Assembly (NCBI RefSeq): GCF_032854445.1
Contig: NC_088301.1
Location: 42,889,187-42,953,186, forward strand
From: Liolophura sinensis
Lineage: Eukaryota; Mollusca; Polyplacophora; Chitonida; Chitonidae
DNA length: 64,000 nt
Reading direction: 5' to 3'
The notes under the pieces are model-generated. The model was not told the DNA's origin, did not search any database, and saw only the letters and a list, made by a program, of their open reading frames with translations. The position numbers were made by a program, and so were the translations under genes. Shown here one piece after another: positions 46,388 to 57,795 of the stretch. Numbering within the stretch: position 1 is the first letter of the stretch; each line of letters opens with the position of its first letter.

Positions 46388-47497
46388 TTATATTGACGTA
46401 TTTAGTCGTTCTGATATTTTGGTTGGAGTAGATGCCTTCTGGGTAAATTTTGGGTTCATTCCCCATTCAATTATTTCTTTTGGGGTGAATTTCCAATTTA
46501 GAAAGTCATGTGCAATATTGGATATTATGTCAGTTTTGGTTCTGTTTGTTGTCCGTTGATTGTGAACGGAGTTGATCACTATATTTATAAAACCCAGAAA
46601 TTCCAGTTTACTCATGATAATTTGGTCGGTTTGTTCGGTTCCGGTTTCCTGTGCATGATTTTCTACTTCACTTTGCGCTGTCATTTTGTCCTTTGAGGTG
46701 GGTTTTTGTGTCTGCCTAGCTTGTTTGACAGCTTCGGCGTAACTTACTCCTTTGTCTGCCTTTATAAACTCGATTGTTTTGGCTCTTTTGTATGCGCTGC
46801 ACCCTTTATATCCTGCTGAGTGGTTTTGTTTACAGTTTGCACAGGTGGTCTTTGTTTCTGTACAATTTTGATATTCATGTTTTCCTGAACATTTGGGGCA
46901 AACTATGTCGGATTTACAAACTTTCTTTGTGTGACCAAATTTTTGGCACTGGTAGCAACGTCTAGGCGCTTCATAGAAAGGTTTCACAATAATGTTGTGC
47001 AGGGACAGCTGGACTGTTTCTGGTAATTTTAATCCTTTAAAGACAATCATTACGCTTGTTGTTAGTGTGTTTCCCTTACTAAGACGTTTTGCATGCAGAA
47101 CATTTTGATCTTTGAGCTTATTTATCAAATCTTCCATTTTGGTATTTAGGTCAATGCCATATATTACACCTTTACATTGTGTTCTTCGAGGTGTATAAGG
47201 TTTAATATTTACTGGTTTGTCTGCTAGAAGGTCAACATGTAAAAGTTTCTGAAATTGCGTTTCGGATCTGCAACGGATTTTAAGGTCACCGCCAGGTAGT
47301 TCAGTAACGCTGTGGACATCCCCAGCTTTCTTTTTCAGGTCTTGGGCTAATTTCTGTTTAGGGAATTGGCTAGCCCTCATATTCACTAAACTGTGAATAA
47401 TTGCTATAAAGCTAGCAATGTTTGTGGGAGGGCTTTGGGCGAAACGCTTCGGTGACCTGTTCAATTCAGGGATATCAGTCGCCTTGCGTTTAGCCAT
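46388..47497 (-). CDS. LINE ORF1, nucleic-acid-binding protein with three zinc knuckles
   Basis: An intact 369-codon frame from ATG at 47497 (context AACATGG) to TAA at 46388. The N-terminal 30 residues are basic. A central region (about 65-175) resembles an RRM-like or pre-zinc-finger segment. Three Cys-His knuckles follow: residues 181-194 (CX2CX4HX4C), 200-212 (CX2CX3HX4C) and 219-233 (CX2CX3HX6C). This Gag-like arrangement is characteristic of ORF1 in Jockey/I-group LINEs, where it binds the element RNA. The rest (about 235-369) is polar. ORF2 opens 19 bp after the ORF1 stop codon in a different frame. The intact frame suggests the insertion is fairly young. Confidence 0.88.
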   Translation of the reverse strand: MAKRKATDIPELNRSPKRFAQSPPTNIASFIAIIHSLVNMRASQFPKQKLAQDLKKKAGDVHSVTELPGGDLKIRCRSETQFQKLLHVDLLADKPVNIKPYTPRRTQCKGVIYGIDLNTKMEDLINKLKDQNVLHAKRLSKGNTLTTSVMIVFKGLKLPETVQLSLHNIIVKPFYEAPRRCYQCQKFGHTKKVCKSDIVCPKCSGKHEYQNCTETKTTCANCKQNHSAGYKGCSAYKRAKTIEFIKADKGVSYAEAVKQARQTQKPTSKDKMTAQSEVENHAQETGTEQTDQIIMSKLEFLGFINIVINSVHNQRTTNRTKTDIISNIAHDFLNWKFTPKEIIEWGMNPKFTQKASTPTKISERLNTSI

Positions 47498-47985
47498 GTT
47501 AGATGGGGTCGAGGGATTGTCGAAAGTTTGCTGGGTTAAGACTTCTTAAACTGAAAAAGGAAAGGAGTAATGAAACGATTATACTTAGCTGTTTTGCTTC
47601 TTTCTTTCTTCTTATAGGAGTGTAAGGGTTTACGTTTCTGGTTTACGTTTCTTGTTTTCCTTTCTTCTTCAGATGCCTGTCTTTCTTGGTTGCCTGGTAG
47701 GAAGCTTAGCTCAGTCTGCTTCAGCGATTTGTGCTTAGTTAAATTCCACTTGGAAGTTCTCGTGAAGCTTCAACTATTCTTCTCGTTGTGATCTCTCTAC
47801 TCTGCACAGAAAACACGGCTTATCAATACTATACTATATAGTATACTATCCACGTAAAGCTCAGTGCGTTTCGGATCTGCCACGTCAAGTTCAAGTTCCA
47901 ATTCAAGCTTCAGGTTCAAGTCTGGCAGCAGGTGTGACGTCACCACAGCACCGCCTCCTCAAAACCACCTCCTCAAAACGGCACC
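47498..47985 (-). mobile_element. Presumed 5' untranslated region of the LINE
   Basis: Upstream of ORF1 on the minus strand. It contains AAG/TTC-rich direct repeats (CAAGTTCAAGTTCC), TATACTATATAGTATAC near 47838 and a TGACGTCA palindrome at 47935-47942. LINEs carry internal promoters in this region. The exact 5' end is placed where gypsy-like coding sequence resumes (about 47985), which is an inference. Confidence 0.5.
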
Positions 47986-49126
47986 AAAGCCACATTCTCA
48001 ACTACTCATATTGCTCTTGATATTATGGGACCTTTACCTATGACAGATAATAAGAGAAGATTAGAAGATTAATAAGAGAAGAGAAGATACATATTGGGGA
48101 TTACTTTACTAAGTGTTTTGAGGCTATTCCTGTTAGGAATCAGGAAGCCACCACTATAGCAGAGAAGTTGGTGGAGAGATTTATTTCCTTGTTTGGAGTT
48201 CCAAATGAAATTCACATGGACCAAGGTTCAAATTTTCAATCACATGTGTTTGGTGAAGAGTGTGCTTTGTTAGGTTGTGAGAAAACAACACCATACCTCC
48301 CCCTGAGTGATGGCATGGTAGAAAGAATGAATCTTACCTTAGAAAATATGTTGTCAGCATTTGTTGCCAACAATCAGAGGGATTGGGATGTACATCTGCC
48401 TTTGTTGATGATGGCATATAGATCTTAATCCATGAAACCACCAAAGAGACTCCGTATGCTATGATGCTGGGTAGAGTGATTAAGTTGCCTATATATCTCT
48501 TGTCTGAGTTTCCTGAAAGTACACAAACATCTGAGTCAGATTATGGTTATGAACTTTCAAAAAGAATAGAAAAGGTTTATGAACATACCAGAAAGAATTT
48601 CAGTTAGCTAATGACAAAATGAAGAGAAACTATGATACTGCTGTACAAAAACATCTGTATAATGTTGGCGACAGTGTCTGGTTATTGAACAAGGCTAGAT
48701 AAAAGTAGTTATGTCCAAAGTTTCAACGTCTCTGGGGAGGAACAGTTGTTGTAAAAAAAACAAGCTTAGTGATTTAATTTATAGAATTCAGGAGACACTT
48801 AAGTCCAAACCTGTGGTTGTTACCACAAGAGAATAAATTCATATGTCAGGGAAAATATACCCACTTGTTTTGGGGCGACTAATATGACCCATATGAAACC
48901 AGTTTCTATCTATGGAAGTGAAGAAAACCCTGTTTTCCAGTTAAAGAATACAGTGGATCTTTTCAATGGAGGAGAAATTCTGTGTAAGGACACTGACAGT
49001 TACACACCCACTAATAATCAGTCTAGTGTTCCTAATGACCAGTTAATCACGAAAATTATGAGAAGACAGAGACTACGGAGACTACCGCACTGTTATACTG
49101 ATTACCAGGTTCTAGCAAAGTAGGAA
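47986..49126 (+). pseudogene. Ty3/gypsy-type integrase and pol 3' end, decayed
   Basis: Integrase core motifs appear on the plus strand: IALDIMGPLP near 48010 (first catalytic Asp), HMDQGSNF near 48215 (second Asp) and GMVERMNLTL near 48315 (catalytic Glu). A GDSVWLLN motif near 48667 and KLSDLIYRIQ near 48760 mark the GPY/F module after the core. RRQRLRRLPHCYTDY at 49060-49105 looks like the basic pol C-terminus. Several frameshifts and stops break the frame, for example at 48070, 48428 and 48700. Protease, RT and RNase H are absent to the left, where the LINE begins instead. No LTR was identified. Confidence 0.82.
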
Positions 49127-49496
49127 CATAACAGCATATTTACCTTGTTTCCTTAATTTGTAGGTCAAAGTGTGGACCTGTCTTTATGAAATTAATAATT
49201 CACAAAGACGTGACGCAGCAGAAAGCATGTCATCAAACATCACTCCAGGTTCGGGTGGAAATGTCTGACATGCAAACGCTCCTTCCACTGTCGTTGTTCC
49301 TCTCATGCTGGAAGTTGCAGTAAGGTGTTGACAAATGTGAACAACTTGACGGGAGAAGTTTGTCCAACGGTAGAGTCAGAGTTTGAAAGTTTGAAGTCTG
49401 AAATACGGAAATCGAAGATCAAGCTGAAACCTGCTCCCCCACTCTCTGAGAAGCGTCCTGCAACAGGTTCCTCCGCTGAATTCTCTGTCCCTTGCT
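49127..49496 (+). pseudogene. Possible upstream part of the KCTD-like pseudogene
   Basis: A frame different from the one downstream reads ESEFESLKSEIRKSKIKLKP and PPLSEKRPATGSSAEFSVPC before a stop near 49497. It is charged and helix-prone, as often precedes a BTB/T1 domain in these proteins. A cysteine-rich stretch (CKRSFHCRCSSHAGSC) lies near 49270. The link with the downstream frame rests on position only and needs one frameshift. Confidence 0.35.
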
Positions 49497-50045
49497 GAAG
49501 AGGAGGAATCACCAGTAGCACAAGGCAATCTAATGATCCAATCAGATGCAAAGACCAAATACTTCTTTTCGCCGGTGTCACAAGATGAGGTCGCCCTTAG
49601 TGACGTGGAAGCCATGACAGGGTATCCCGTACCACCTCCCAATCCAGAGAATCAAGCTCTTGTGGAGTGTACTTATGTTCTTCTTGCTACTGTGAGGGAA
49701 CAACAGCTGGAATGAATTGTTCTCAACACTGGTGGTACAGCTTTCAAGACCAGTATCCCCACAATAGCATATGATCCCTCATCGATCTTGGCCATGGAAT
49801 GTTCCAATAAATTTGCATATCCAGTTCTGGAGTAGGGCTCAGCTGTTAGGACTTACTTTTTTGATTGCAATCCGACACACTTAAGGTATATCTTAAACTA
49901 TATGCGGAGCAAGGGCATATGCGCGAAATCTCTGTTACCCACCAGTGACACTACTAGGAGGGAGCTTTGGGAGGAGGCAAAGTTTTAGCGTCTTGATGGA
50001 TTCATCCATAAGTTAGAAATGGCACTACAGGAGAAGGAAGAATAG
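49497..50045 (+). pseudogene. KCTD-like BTB/T1 domain gene with in-frame stops
   Basis: One uninterrupted frame, ignoring stops, runs to TAG at 50043. After an acidic N-terminal part it contains IVLNTGGTAFKTS (49716 onward), AYDPSSILAM, YFFDCNPTHLRYILNYMR (about 49855-49908) and ELWEEAKF-stop-RLDGFI. These match the order of the tetramerisation-type BTB domain of KCTD/Kv proteins (VGG-F-T, DP-S-L, FDRDPTHFRYILNYLR, ELLEEA-FY). Such domains self-associate and often recruit cullin-3. Three in-frame stops occur: TGA 49713, TAG 49833 and TAG 49986. The last replaces a position that is usually Tyr. There are no frameshifts. It lies just after the gypsy pol remnant. Confidence 0.75.
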
Positions 50046-50639
50046 GTGTGAACAGTGGATGAATTCATGTTGAAGGATATTTCTTTCGACTTTCAATTTC
50101 TTCTTTCGACTTTAAATTTCTTTTGTTGTTATGATAAAGATTTGAAGGACCAAATTTTTAAATGGTCGAGGAGGGGTGGTGGTGGGGAACAGTGTAACGA
50201 CAGGGCTTTCTACGTTATTTCTGGCTACTATCCAACTTTAATTATTAAAGTTGTTGGTCTGACATATCAACGGAGTTCTAGTTCAATTTATATTAAGGTT
50301 GTTGTTATTGTACTGATGTTGGCTTGTCAAACACACAGCAACAGTTATGGCATTACGACTGGTGTGTATAATATATGCTTGTGTTCGAGTAACAAACATT
50401 TCAAGCCGATTTGAACTCGACATGAAATACCTATCTGAAGGCTTTATTTTGTCTCGTTTCCTTCTTTTTCCTGCATGGAGAACACTGACTGAAGTTTTGA
50501 CTGCCATCTTAGCAAGATCCAGCTCAAGTGAGGTGTTGCCATAGGGAATGACGCAAAGCGGGAATCCCTCACAGTGTGGAGGATTTTGATTGGGTCTATG
50601 CGTGACCTTTTAGTATAAATACGGGCCCGCGCAGCTTCA
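50046..50639. other. Intergenic stretch before the inverted repeats
   Basis: Open frames (119 codons plus strand, 88 codons minus strand) have no recognised domain. The stretch ends in a promoter-like TATA element listed separately. Confidence 0.4.
50614..50621 (+). promoter_or_regulatory. Possible TATA box
   Basis: TATAAATA followed by a GC-rich CGGGCCCGCGC, a common core-promoter pattern in animals. No transcript or reading frame downstream supports it. Confidence 0.25.
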
Positions 50640-53135
50640 AGGTGGGCAACTGCACTAGTCATCATTTTAGGCTGTTCCGTACTAGTCATGTGTGATACAG
50701 GAAACATCACTGAAAATGGCTCAGTAGTAGATGGTTTTACATCAACTCACGTGGGATTTCACCTGGCTAATCCCTTTGCATGGATTTCCTGTGTTCTATA
50801 GGAAATGCATACAATGAGCCACTTGTTGATCTCATGGAATATTTTATCAGGAAACAACTCGCCTTTGCGTCATCATTGGTATACATTATCAATTAAAGAG
50901 GCTACCTACCGAAGACATCAGCACAGACACAATCCAACTTTACTGTATTTTAGAATAGCTCAAATAATTACCGGTCATAAAACATCAGCCTGTGCACGTG
51001 TTATCGTTCAAAAATGGGAATGAGGTTCCTAAAGTTTTTAAAGCCTTTCCTATTACAAGTTTTTCAAACTTTAAAATCATTGTAAGGCTATAAATAGTAC
51101 AGGTATACAAGTCTGATATCTATAAATAGGCAATAACTTCAACTATTCTTGCACGGTAAATACAGAAATTTTTGTTTAATTGGCGAATATGGATTGTTTT
51201 GCCAAACATCGCCAGTGAATAACCTGTTTAAGTTTATGTGATTTGGCCTACATAATAATAGCAGGACTAGAAGTGTCTAGTTCTCACTCATGTCTTTAAG
51301 CGTACGAGAGGAATATATTAGTGGATAACTTAAGTATGTAGATAAAACACACCTATATAGACAATCAAAATGTGGGTGAGATAATTAAATAAATAAACTG
51401 CACAAAACGGTAACATATTTTCCAATATATATACTACATATACAAGACAACAAACATAGATAATTCATATTTCTTACTGGCTAATCCTATGTGTTATCAT
51501 CGGTATACATTATCAGTTAAAGAGGCTACCTACCGAAGACATCAACACCAAATCCAATCTAATTTTTACTGTTATTTTAGAATAACTAAAAAAAACCTGT
51601 CATAAAAAATCCGCCTGTGCACGTGTTACTGTACAAAATTGGTATTCAAGTTCCTAAAGTTTTTAAAGCGGTTCTTATTACAAGTTTTTCAAACTTGAAA
51701 ATCATTGTAAGGCTATAAATAGTACAGGTATACAAATCTGCTATTTATAAATAGGCAATAACTTCAACTATTCTTGCACGGTAAATACAGAAATTTTTGT
51801 TTAATTGGCGAATATAGATTGTTTTGCCAAACATCGCCAGTGAATAACCTGTTTAAGTTTATGTGATTTGGCCTACATAATGATAGCAGGACTGGAAGTG
51901 TCTAGTTCTCACTCTTGTCTTACAGCGTAAGAGAAGAATACATTAGTGGATAGCACAAATATGTAGATAAAACACACCTATACAGACAAACAAAATGTGG
52001 GTGAAATAAAAAAATGGCACAAAACGGCAACATATTTTACAATATACACAGTACAAGACAACAAACATAGATAATTCATATTTCTTACATTATTTTGCTG
52101 AAAAAGTTATCTTTCATGGTTGATTGTCCTTATTGGTCATCAACGTGCTCTATGGCATCATAACAATTTCAGTGAAAATGTCTTAGGTGGTGTGATTCTG
52201 GCCACCATTGACAAAACCAAGTCAAACACCTAGCCTGTCGCATGTGATCAATCGCTTTAGTGTGTGTAGTTGTCAGTTTACGCTAGAATGAACTGCACAA
52301 GTAGTGACGCTGTGTTTGTGACGTCACAGTCACGCCGCGTCATGTCGTGTATTATTGCTCAGCACAAAACACATTCCCACTCCAGAGTTGAAGTATGTTT
52401 GAGTACCTCCACCAGGAGTTTCTCTTATGTGTAAGTTTACTTGAAATTATAATAAATACACCGGAACATGTTCTCCATAAACGTCTTTTCAGAGCCAAAC
52501 TCTACAAGATACCGACTGTGTGCGCGTAACGTTTGTTTCTAGGATTGTAATGTGTCCATTGCATGCTTAGCAACGTCACGGCGGCGAAGTTCGGTGATAG
52601 TCGGTAATCATCGGCTGTGTATATATGAAGGAGATGTATTATCAGGTTAAGCACTGTTTAACCAAACGACATGTTCACATTAGGTAAAGTGTGTTAAGGG
52701 TTAGCTCTGTTTTATATAGAGCTTATTTCCTCCCACCCTAATGCTTGCGTGTAAGTGAAACATTATTGAGTGCGGCGAAAAACACCAATGAAATAAATAA
52801 ATGCACACACCTATTGGAGTGAAAAATTCTTAAGTATACGGAGTTGAAAATCCAAGCATACAAAACAATAGTGTTGCCTTGTTACAGTCTTACCATATAT
52901 TCATTTAATAAAATGAAGGGGGCACTCCATGTATACATAAGATCTGGGGTTTATAACATTTGGACATTTGATAAAAGAAATGATTCATGTGGACAAGATT
53001 TAGTCATGGATTTAACAGTCAAGTCCCATCTGGTCTTACATACATGGGAAGGCTTCAGCAGCCTGGGGATTGTAGTGGGTTTCCCCGGTTTGTTCCAGCG
53101 GTTTCCTCCCACAGTTTGTGTACCTGAAATATACT
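50640..53135 (+). repeat. Inverted repeat 1, left arm
   Basis: Complementary to 55160-57035. Landmarks in order: GGCTGTTCC, TCAGTAGTAGATGG (50723), GTATACATTATCA (50879), the A subunit with TTGCACGG and AACTAGACACTT-type words, a CRE-containing B subunit (52120-52680, TGACGTCA at 52319), and a SINE-derived C subunit (52725-53135). The A subunit is duplicated directly within this arm (50870-51480 and 51490-52110). Identity with the other arm is moderate to high, with indels. Confidence 0.8.
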
Positions 53136-53560
53136 TGGGTAGAGCGTAAAACACCAATCCAAAAAATAAACAAACAAACAGTCAAGTGTATGGTGTAAGA
53201 ATAATAGTGACTCGTCTAAATGCAAATTTACAAATGTTGCGTAACCAGTCAAGTGCATGTCTGAATGCAAAATGCATGCGCGGTTCTGGCGTGTTTAGGC
53301 GATTATGAAGACACGCTGTACTAGTAAGTGTATTCCTTATTGATCCACATGGACATGCAATGGTATAGTTGAGAAATATCAACAAAGATTGAACTGGAAA
53401 TATCTTGTCCTTAAGTTCATTTGATTAGTTCTGGTCATACTAGGGCTGCCATACTGTCGATGTGGCGTTATAAGCCATAATATTCACTTATTCTTTTAAT
53501 CATACATATAAAATTTATAACTATACTGACGTCAGGCCATTAAAAATAAAGGATTACGGG
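53136..53560. repeat. D subunit and SINE tail between arms
   Basis: Contains CACCAATCCAAAAAATAAAC tail sequence, then a segment (53340-53555) matching 54690-54897 directly and 58035-58200 inverted, ending with TGACGTCAGGCCATTAAAAA (TGACGTCA at 53527-53534). Confidence 0.6.
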
Positions 53561-55136
53561 ACTCCACCTCTATCTAACAGATATGGCTGGTTAATCGTCT
53601 AGGCTACACTAGGATTTTAATACACCGGCGCCCACTTCCTCGATTATGTGGCCGTACATCTAAGACCAGAGCAACAAGCAGAAGACCTGTACCAGCGTTT
53701 AATGGTACTTACAGAAGATGGCTTGTTAAATCAGGAGGGCAGAATATCAAATTATGGGGAATTTCCAGCAGAAGACGAAGAAATGTCTCCCACGTTAGAA
53801 AATTTCATTGTGCTGAAGTACTGTATATAGAAAGATAAAAATATTGGAATAATGTTACCGTTTTGTGCCATTTATTTATATATTTATTTATTTATCTCAC
53901 TCACATAATAACCAATGACCAATAAGGACAACCAACCATGAAAGATAACTTTTCAGCAAAATAATGTAAGAAATATAAATTATCTAGGTTTATTGTCTTG
54001 TATATGTACTGTATATATGGGAAAATATGTTACCGTTTTATGCAGTTTATTTATTTAATTATCTCACCCAAATTTTGCTTGTTTAATTAAGTGTGTTTTA
54101 TCTACATACTTAAACTATCCACTAATATATTCCTCTCGTACGCTTTAAGACAAGAGTGAGAACTAGACACTTCTAGTCCTGCTATCATTATGTACGCCAC
54201 ATCACATAAGCTTAAAGAGGTTATGCACCAGAGATGTTTGGCAAAACAATCCATATTCGTCAATTAAACAAAAGTTTCTCTATTAATCATGCAAGAATAG
54301 TTAAAGTTATTGCCTATAAATAAATATCAGGCTCGTATACCTGTACTATTTATAACGTTAAAATGATTTCAAAGTTTGATAAACTTCTCATAAGAAAGGC
54401 TTTAAAAAGGTTAGGAACTAACAGCGTGATTCCCAATTTTGAACGGTAACACGCGGACAGGCTGATATTTTGTGACAGGTAATTATTTGAGTTATCCTCA
54501 AATAACAGTAAAAATTAAATCGGATTTGCGCTGATGCCTCTTTAATTGATAATGTATACTAATTATCGGCTGTGTATATATAAAGATGTGTTATCAGCTT
54601 AAGTACTGTTTAACAAACGACATGTTAACATTAGGTAAAGTGTGTTAAAAGATAGTTCTATTTTATATATGGCTAATTTCCTCCCACCAAACGGACATGC
54701 AATCGTACATTTGAGAAACATCAACATAGAGTGTACTGGAAATATCTCCTCTTTCATTTGACAAGTTCTGGCCATATAGTAGGGCTCCCGTAATGTCGAT
54801 GTGGTGTTATAAGCCATATTATTCATTGATGTTTTAATCATACATGTAGGTCTATAATTATACTGACGTCAGGCCATTAAAAATAAAGGATTACGAGACT
54901 TCTTAAGAAATTTGAATTAAATCTAATAAAATGATACACCAAAGTTAGAAGGATAAAAAGCTACAATTAGGAAGTATACAATTGGTGCAAATCATAGAAA
55001 GTGTCTAATGTCATCCCAAAACATCCAAGAGTATGGACAACCATGTAGAAAAAAATCGCTTCACTCGTCTGTAAGCTGTTTGCATACATGGAGGTTTTAA
55101 AATCTAATAGGTGCTTTCCAAACACCAAGGAACTCA
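53561..55136 (+). repeat. Inverted repeat 2, left arm
   Basis: Complementary to 57796-59814. Identity is about 95 per cent or more where compared (for example around the 60-codon frame and around 54900-55136). The outer boundary is sharp at ACTCCACCTC (53561). Relative to the right arm it lacks roughly 500 bp around 54690, where a TCCTCCCACC junction joins directly to the D subunit. A TGACGTCA lies at 54864-54871. Confidence 0.85.
53621..53830 (+). pseudogene. Conserved 69-codon open frame, left copy
   Basis: The frame opens after a TAA at 53618 and runs to a TAG at 53828. It contains DYVAVHLRPEQQAEDLYQRL and GEFPAEDEEMSPTLENF, acidic and helix-prone, with no family recognised. No ATG starts the frame and no splice acceptor is clear, so it may be the last exon of a gene captured in the repeat. 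The right-arm copy differs by a single base (Asp to His). Confidence 0.45.
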
Positions 55137-55159
55137 ATCTAATAGTTATAGTTATAGTT

Positions 55160-57035
55160 ATACCCAAGAAAATTTCACTTACACCAATGGTGGGAGGAAA
55201 CCGCTGGAACAAACCGGGGAAACCCACTACAATCCCCAAGCTGCTGAAGCCTTCCCATGTGGGTACGACCAGATGGGACTTGACTGTTAAATCCATGACT
55301 AAATCATGTCCACATGAATCATTTCTTTTATCAAATGTCCAAGTGTTATAAACTGCTTATCTTATGGGAGGTATTAAATAATAATGAGCGTGCCTTATGT
55401 ATACATATGTTGTCCTCTTCATTTTATTAAATGAATATACGGTAAGACTGTAAGGCATCTTCATTGTTATGTATATATGCTTGGGTTTTCGACTCCGTAT
55501 ACTTAAGAATTTTTCACTCCATTAGGTGTGTGCATTTATTTATTTTATTGGTGTTTTTCGCCGCACTAAAACAATAATGTTTCACTTATACATGAGCATA
55601 ACGGTGGGAGGAAATAAGACCTATATAAAACGGAACTAACTCTTAACATGTCGTTTGGATAAACAGTGCCTAACCTGATAACACATCTCCTTCATATCTA
55701 CACAGCCGATGATTACCGACGTTTATCGAACTTCGCCGCCGTGACGTTGCTAAGCATGCGATGGACACATTACAGTCCTAGAAACAAACGTTACGCGCAC
55801 ACAGTCGGTATCTTGTAGAGTTTGGCTCTGAAAAGACGTCTGTACAGACAATTTTCCGGTGTATTTATTATAATTTCAAGTAAACTTGCACATAAGAGAA
55901 ACTCCAGGCGGAGGTACTCAAATATTCTTCAATTCTGGAGTGGGAATGTGTTTTGTGCTGAGCAATAATACACGACATGACGCGGCGTGACTGTGACGTC
56001 ACAAACAAGCGTCACTACTTGTGCAGTTCATTCTAGCGTAAACTGACAACTACACACACTAAAGCGATTGATCACATGCGACAGGCGAGGTGTTTGATCT
56101 GGTTTTGTCAATGGTGGCCAGAATCACACCACCTAAGACATTTTCACTGAAATTGTTATGATGCCATAGAGCACGTTGATGACCAATAAGGACAACCAAC
56201 CATGAAAGATAACTTTTTCTGCAAAATAATGTAAGAAATATGAATTATCTATGTTTGCTGTCTTGTACATCTACTGTATATAGAGAAACAAAAATACTGG
56301 TAAATATGTTACCGTTTTGTGCAATTTAATTATTTATGTGTTTGTCTCACCCACATATTGTCTGTCTATATAGGTGTGTTTTATCTACATACTTATGCTA
56401 TCCACTAAGGTATGCCTCTCGTACGCTGTAAGACAAGAGTGAGAACTAGACACTTCTAGTCCTGCTATCATTATGTAGGGTAGATCACATGAGCTTAAAG
56501 AGGTTATGCACCGGAGATGTTTGGCAAAACAATCCATATTCGCCAATTAAACATATGTTTCTGTATTTACCACGCAAGAATAGTTAAAATTATTGCCTCT
56601 TAATAAATATCGGATTTGTATACCTGTACTATTTATAACCTTACAATGATTTTAAAGTGTGACGAACCTGTAATACGTACCGCTTTAAAAAATTTTAGGA
56701 ACTTGATTACGGTAACGCGTGGACAGGCGGATTTTTTATCACAGATAATTTTTTGAGCTATTCTAAAAAACAGCAAAAGTTAGATTAGGTCTGTGCTGAT
56801 GTCTTCGGTAGGTAGTCTCTTTAACTGATAATGTATACCAATGATGGCGCAAAGGCAAGTTGTTATTTCCTCATGAAATATTCCATAAGATCATGAGATT
56901 GACGTAGACTCTGTGAGTTGATGTAAACCATCTACTACTGAACCATTGACAGTGATGATTTTATGTGTCACACACTGCTATTATGGAACAGTCCGAAAAA
57001 AAAACAAAAAAACAAAAACGACTGCCGTCGGCAAC
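55160..57035 (-). repeat. Inverted repeat 1, right arm
   Basis: Reverse complement of 50640-53135, containing the C (55160-55610), B (55680-56180, TGACGTCA at 55994-56001) and A (56190-56880) subunits and the outer GACTGTTCC-type end near 56988 (GGAACAGTCC). It carries one A subunit rather than two. Confidence 0.8.
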
Positions 57036-57795
57036 TGCCCTACCAATGAATATCCAGGAAAAATCAAAACCCCAAGAATAGGCAAGAAAACAAAACTGTT
57101 TAAAACCTTTACGGTAACATAAGCTAAGTAGAGCTGATGTAAACCACGTTCTGCTGAGTCACTTCCGCTGAAAGGAACACACAAGATCAGTTCGTTTTGT
57201 TTGTTTGTCGGATTTTGGTCACACGTCTCTTTCAACAGAATTTTAGTTATATCACAACAATATCTTCCCGTAATAGGAGACACTGGGCACGACACATACT
57301 TTACTGAGAGCTGACCGACAAGGACAAGGCGTATCCTTTGTTTGTGAGACGTATCAGGGATCCGTCAAGAGTCTACGCCAACAGTAAAGTCTTTACAGTC
57401 ACATGAGATTGACGTAGACTGTCAGTTTGGTTTGAAACACATTGCGCTGATCAAAATATAATTATTCCAAACATCCCTGCCTTCGCAATCTCCATTTGAA
57501 CGAGTTTTATGCACACAGTCTGTTTTAAACTCGTTATGTTTTTTCCTTTTAATACACCTTTATTGAAACGCAGAACGTATTATGACAAACATGCCATGCC
57601 TTAGGAGAAAAATTCTGTACAGTATAATATAATTTTGTCGTCGATAATTTGATAATCGAGGATTCCAGACAAAACTAACGCTTTATGTGGCCGTGAGATT
57701 TTTATAGTAAAATCAATACCGTGTATACTAAACAAAGAGAAATATAAAAACCCTTACCCCCAACCCAACCCCCACTCACACCACTATACCTTTAA
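57036..57795. other. Spacer between inverted arms, no gene
   Basis: An A-rich run (AAAAAAAACAAAAAAACAAA) occurs near 56997-57016 at its left edge. The word TGAGATTGACGTAGACT-like is seen at 56898 and again at 57403. No gene recognised. Confidence 0.45.

Noticed and set aside
49833-49988. Stop-codon recoding in the KCTD-like frame
   Set aside because: Three different stops with no recoding signal such as a selenocysteine element. Pseudogenisation is simpler.
52844-55351. Frames of about 87 to 109 codons in both orientations
   Set aside because: They are translations of SINE-derived C subunits in the inverted repeats.
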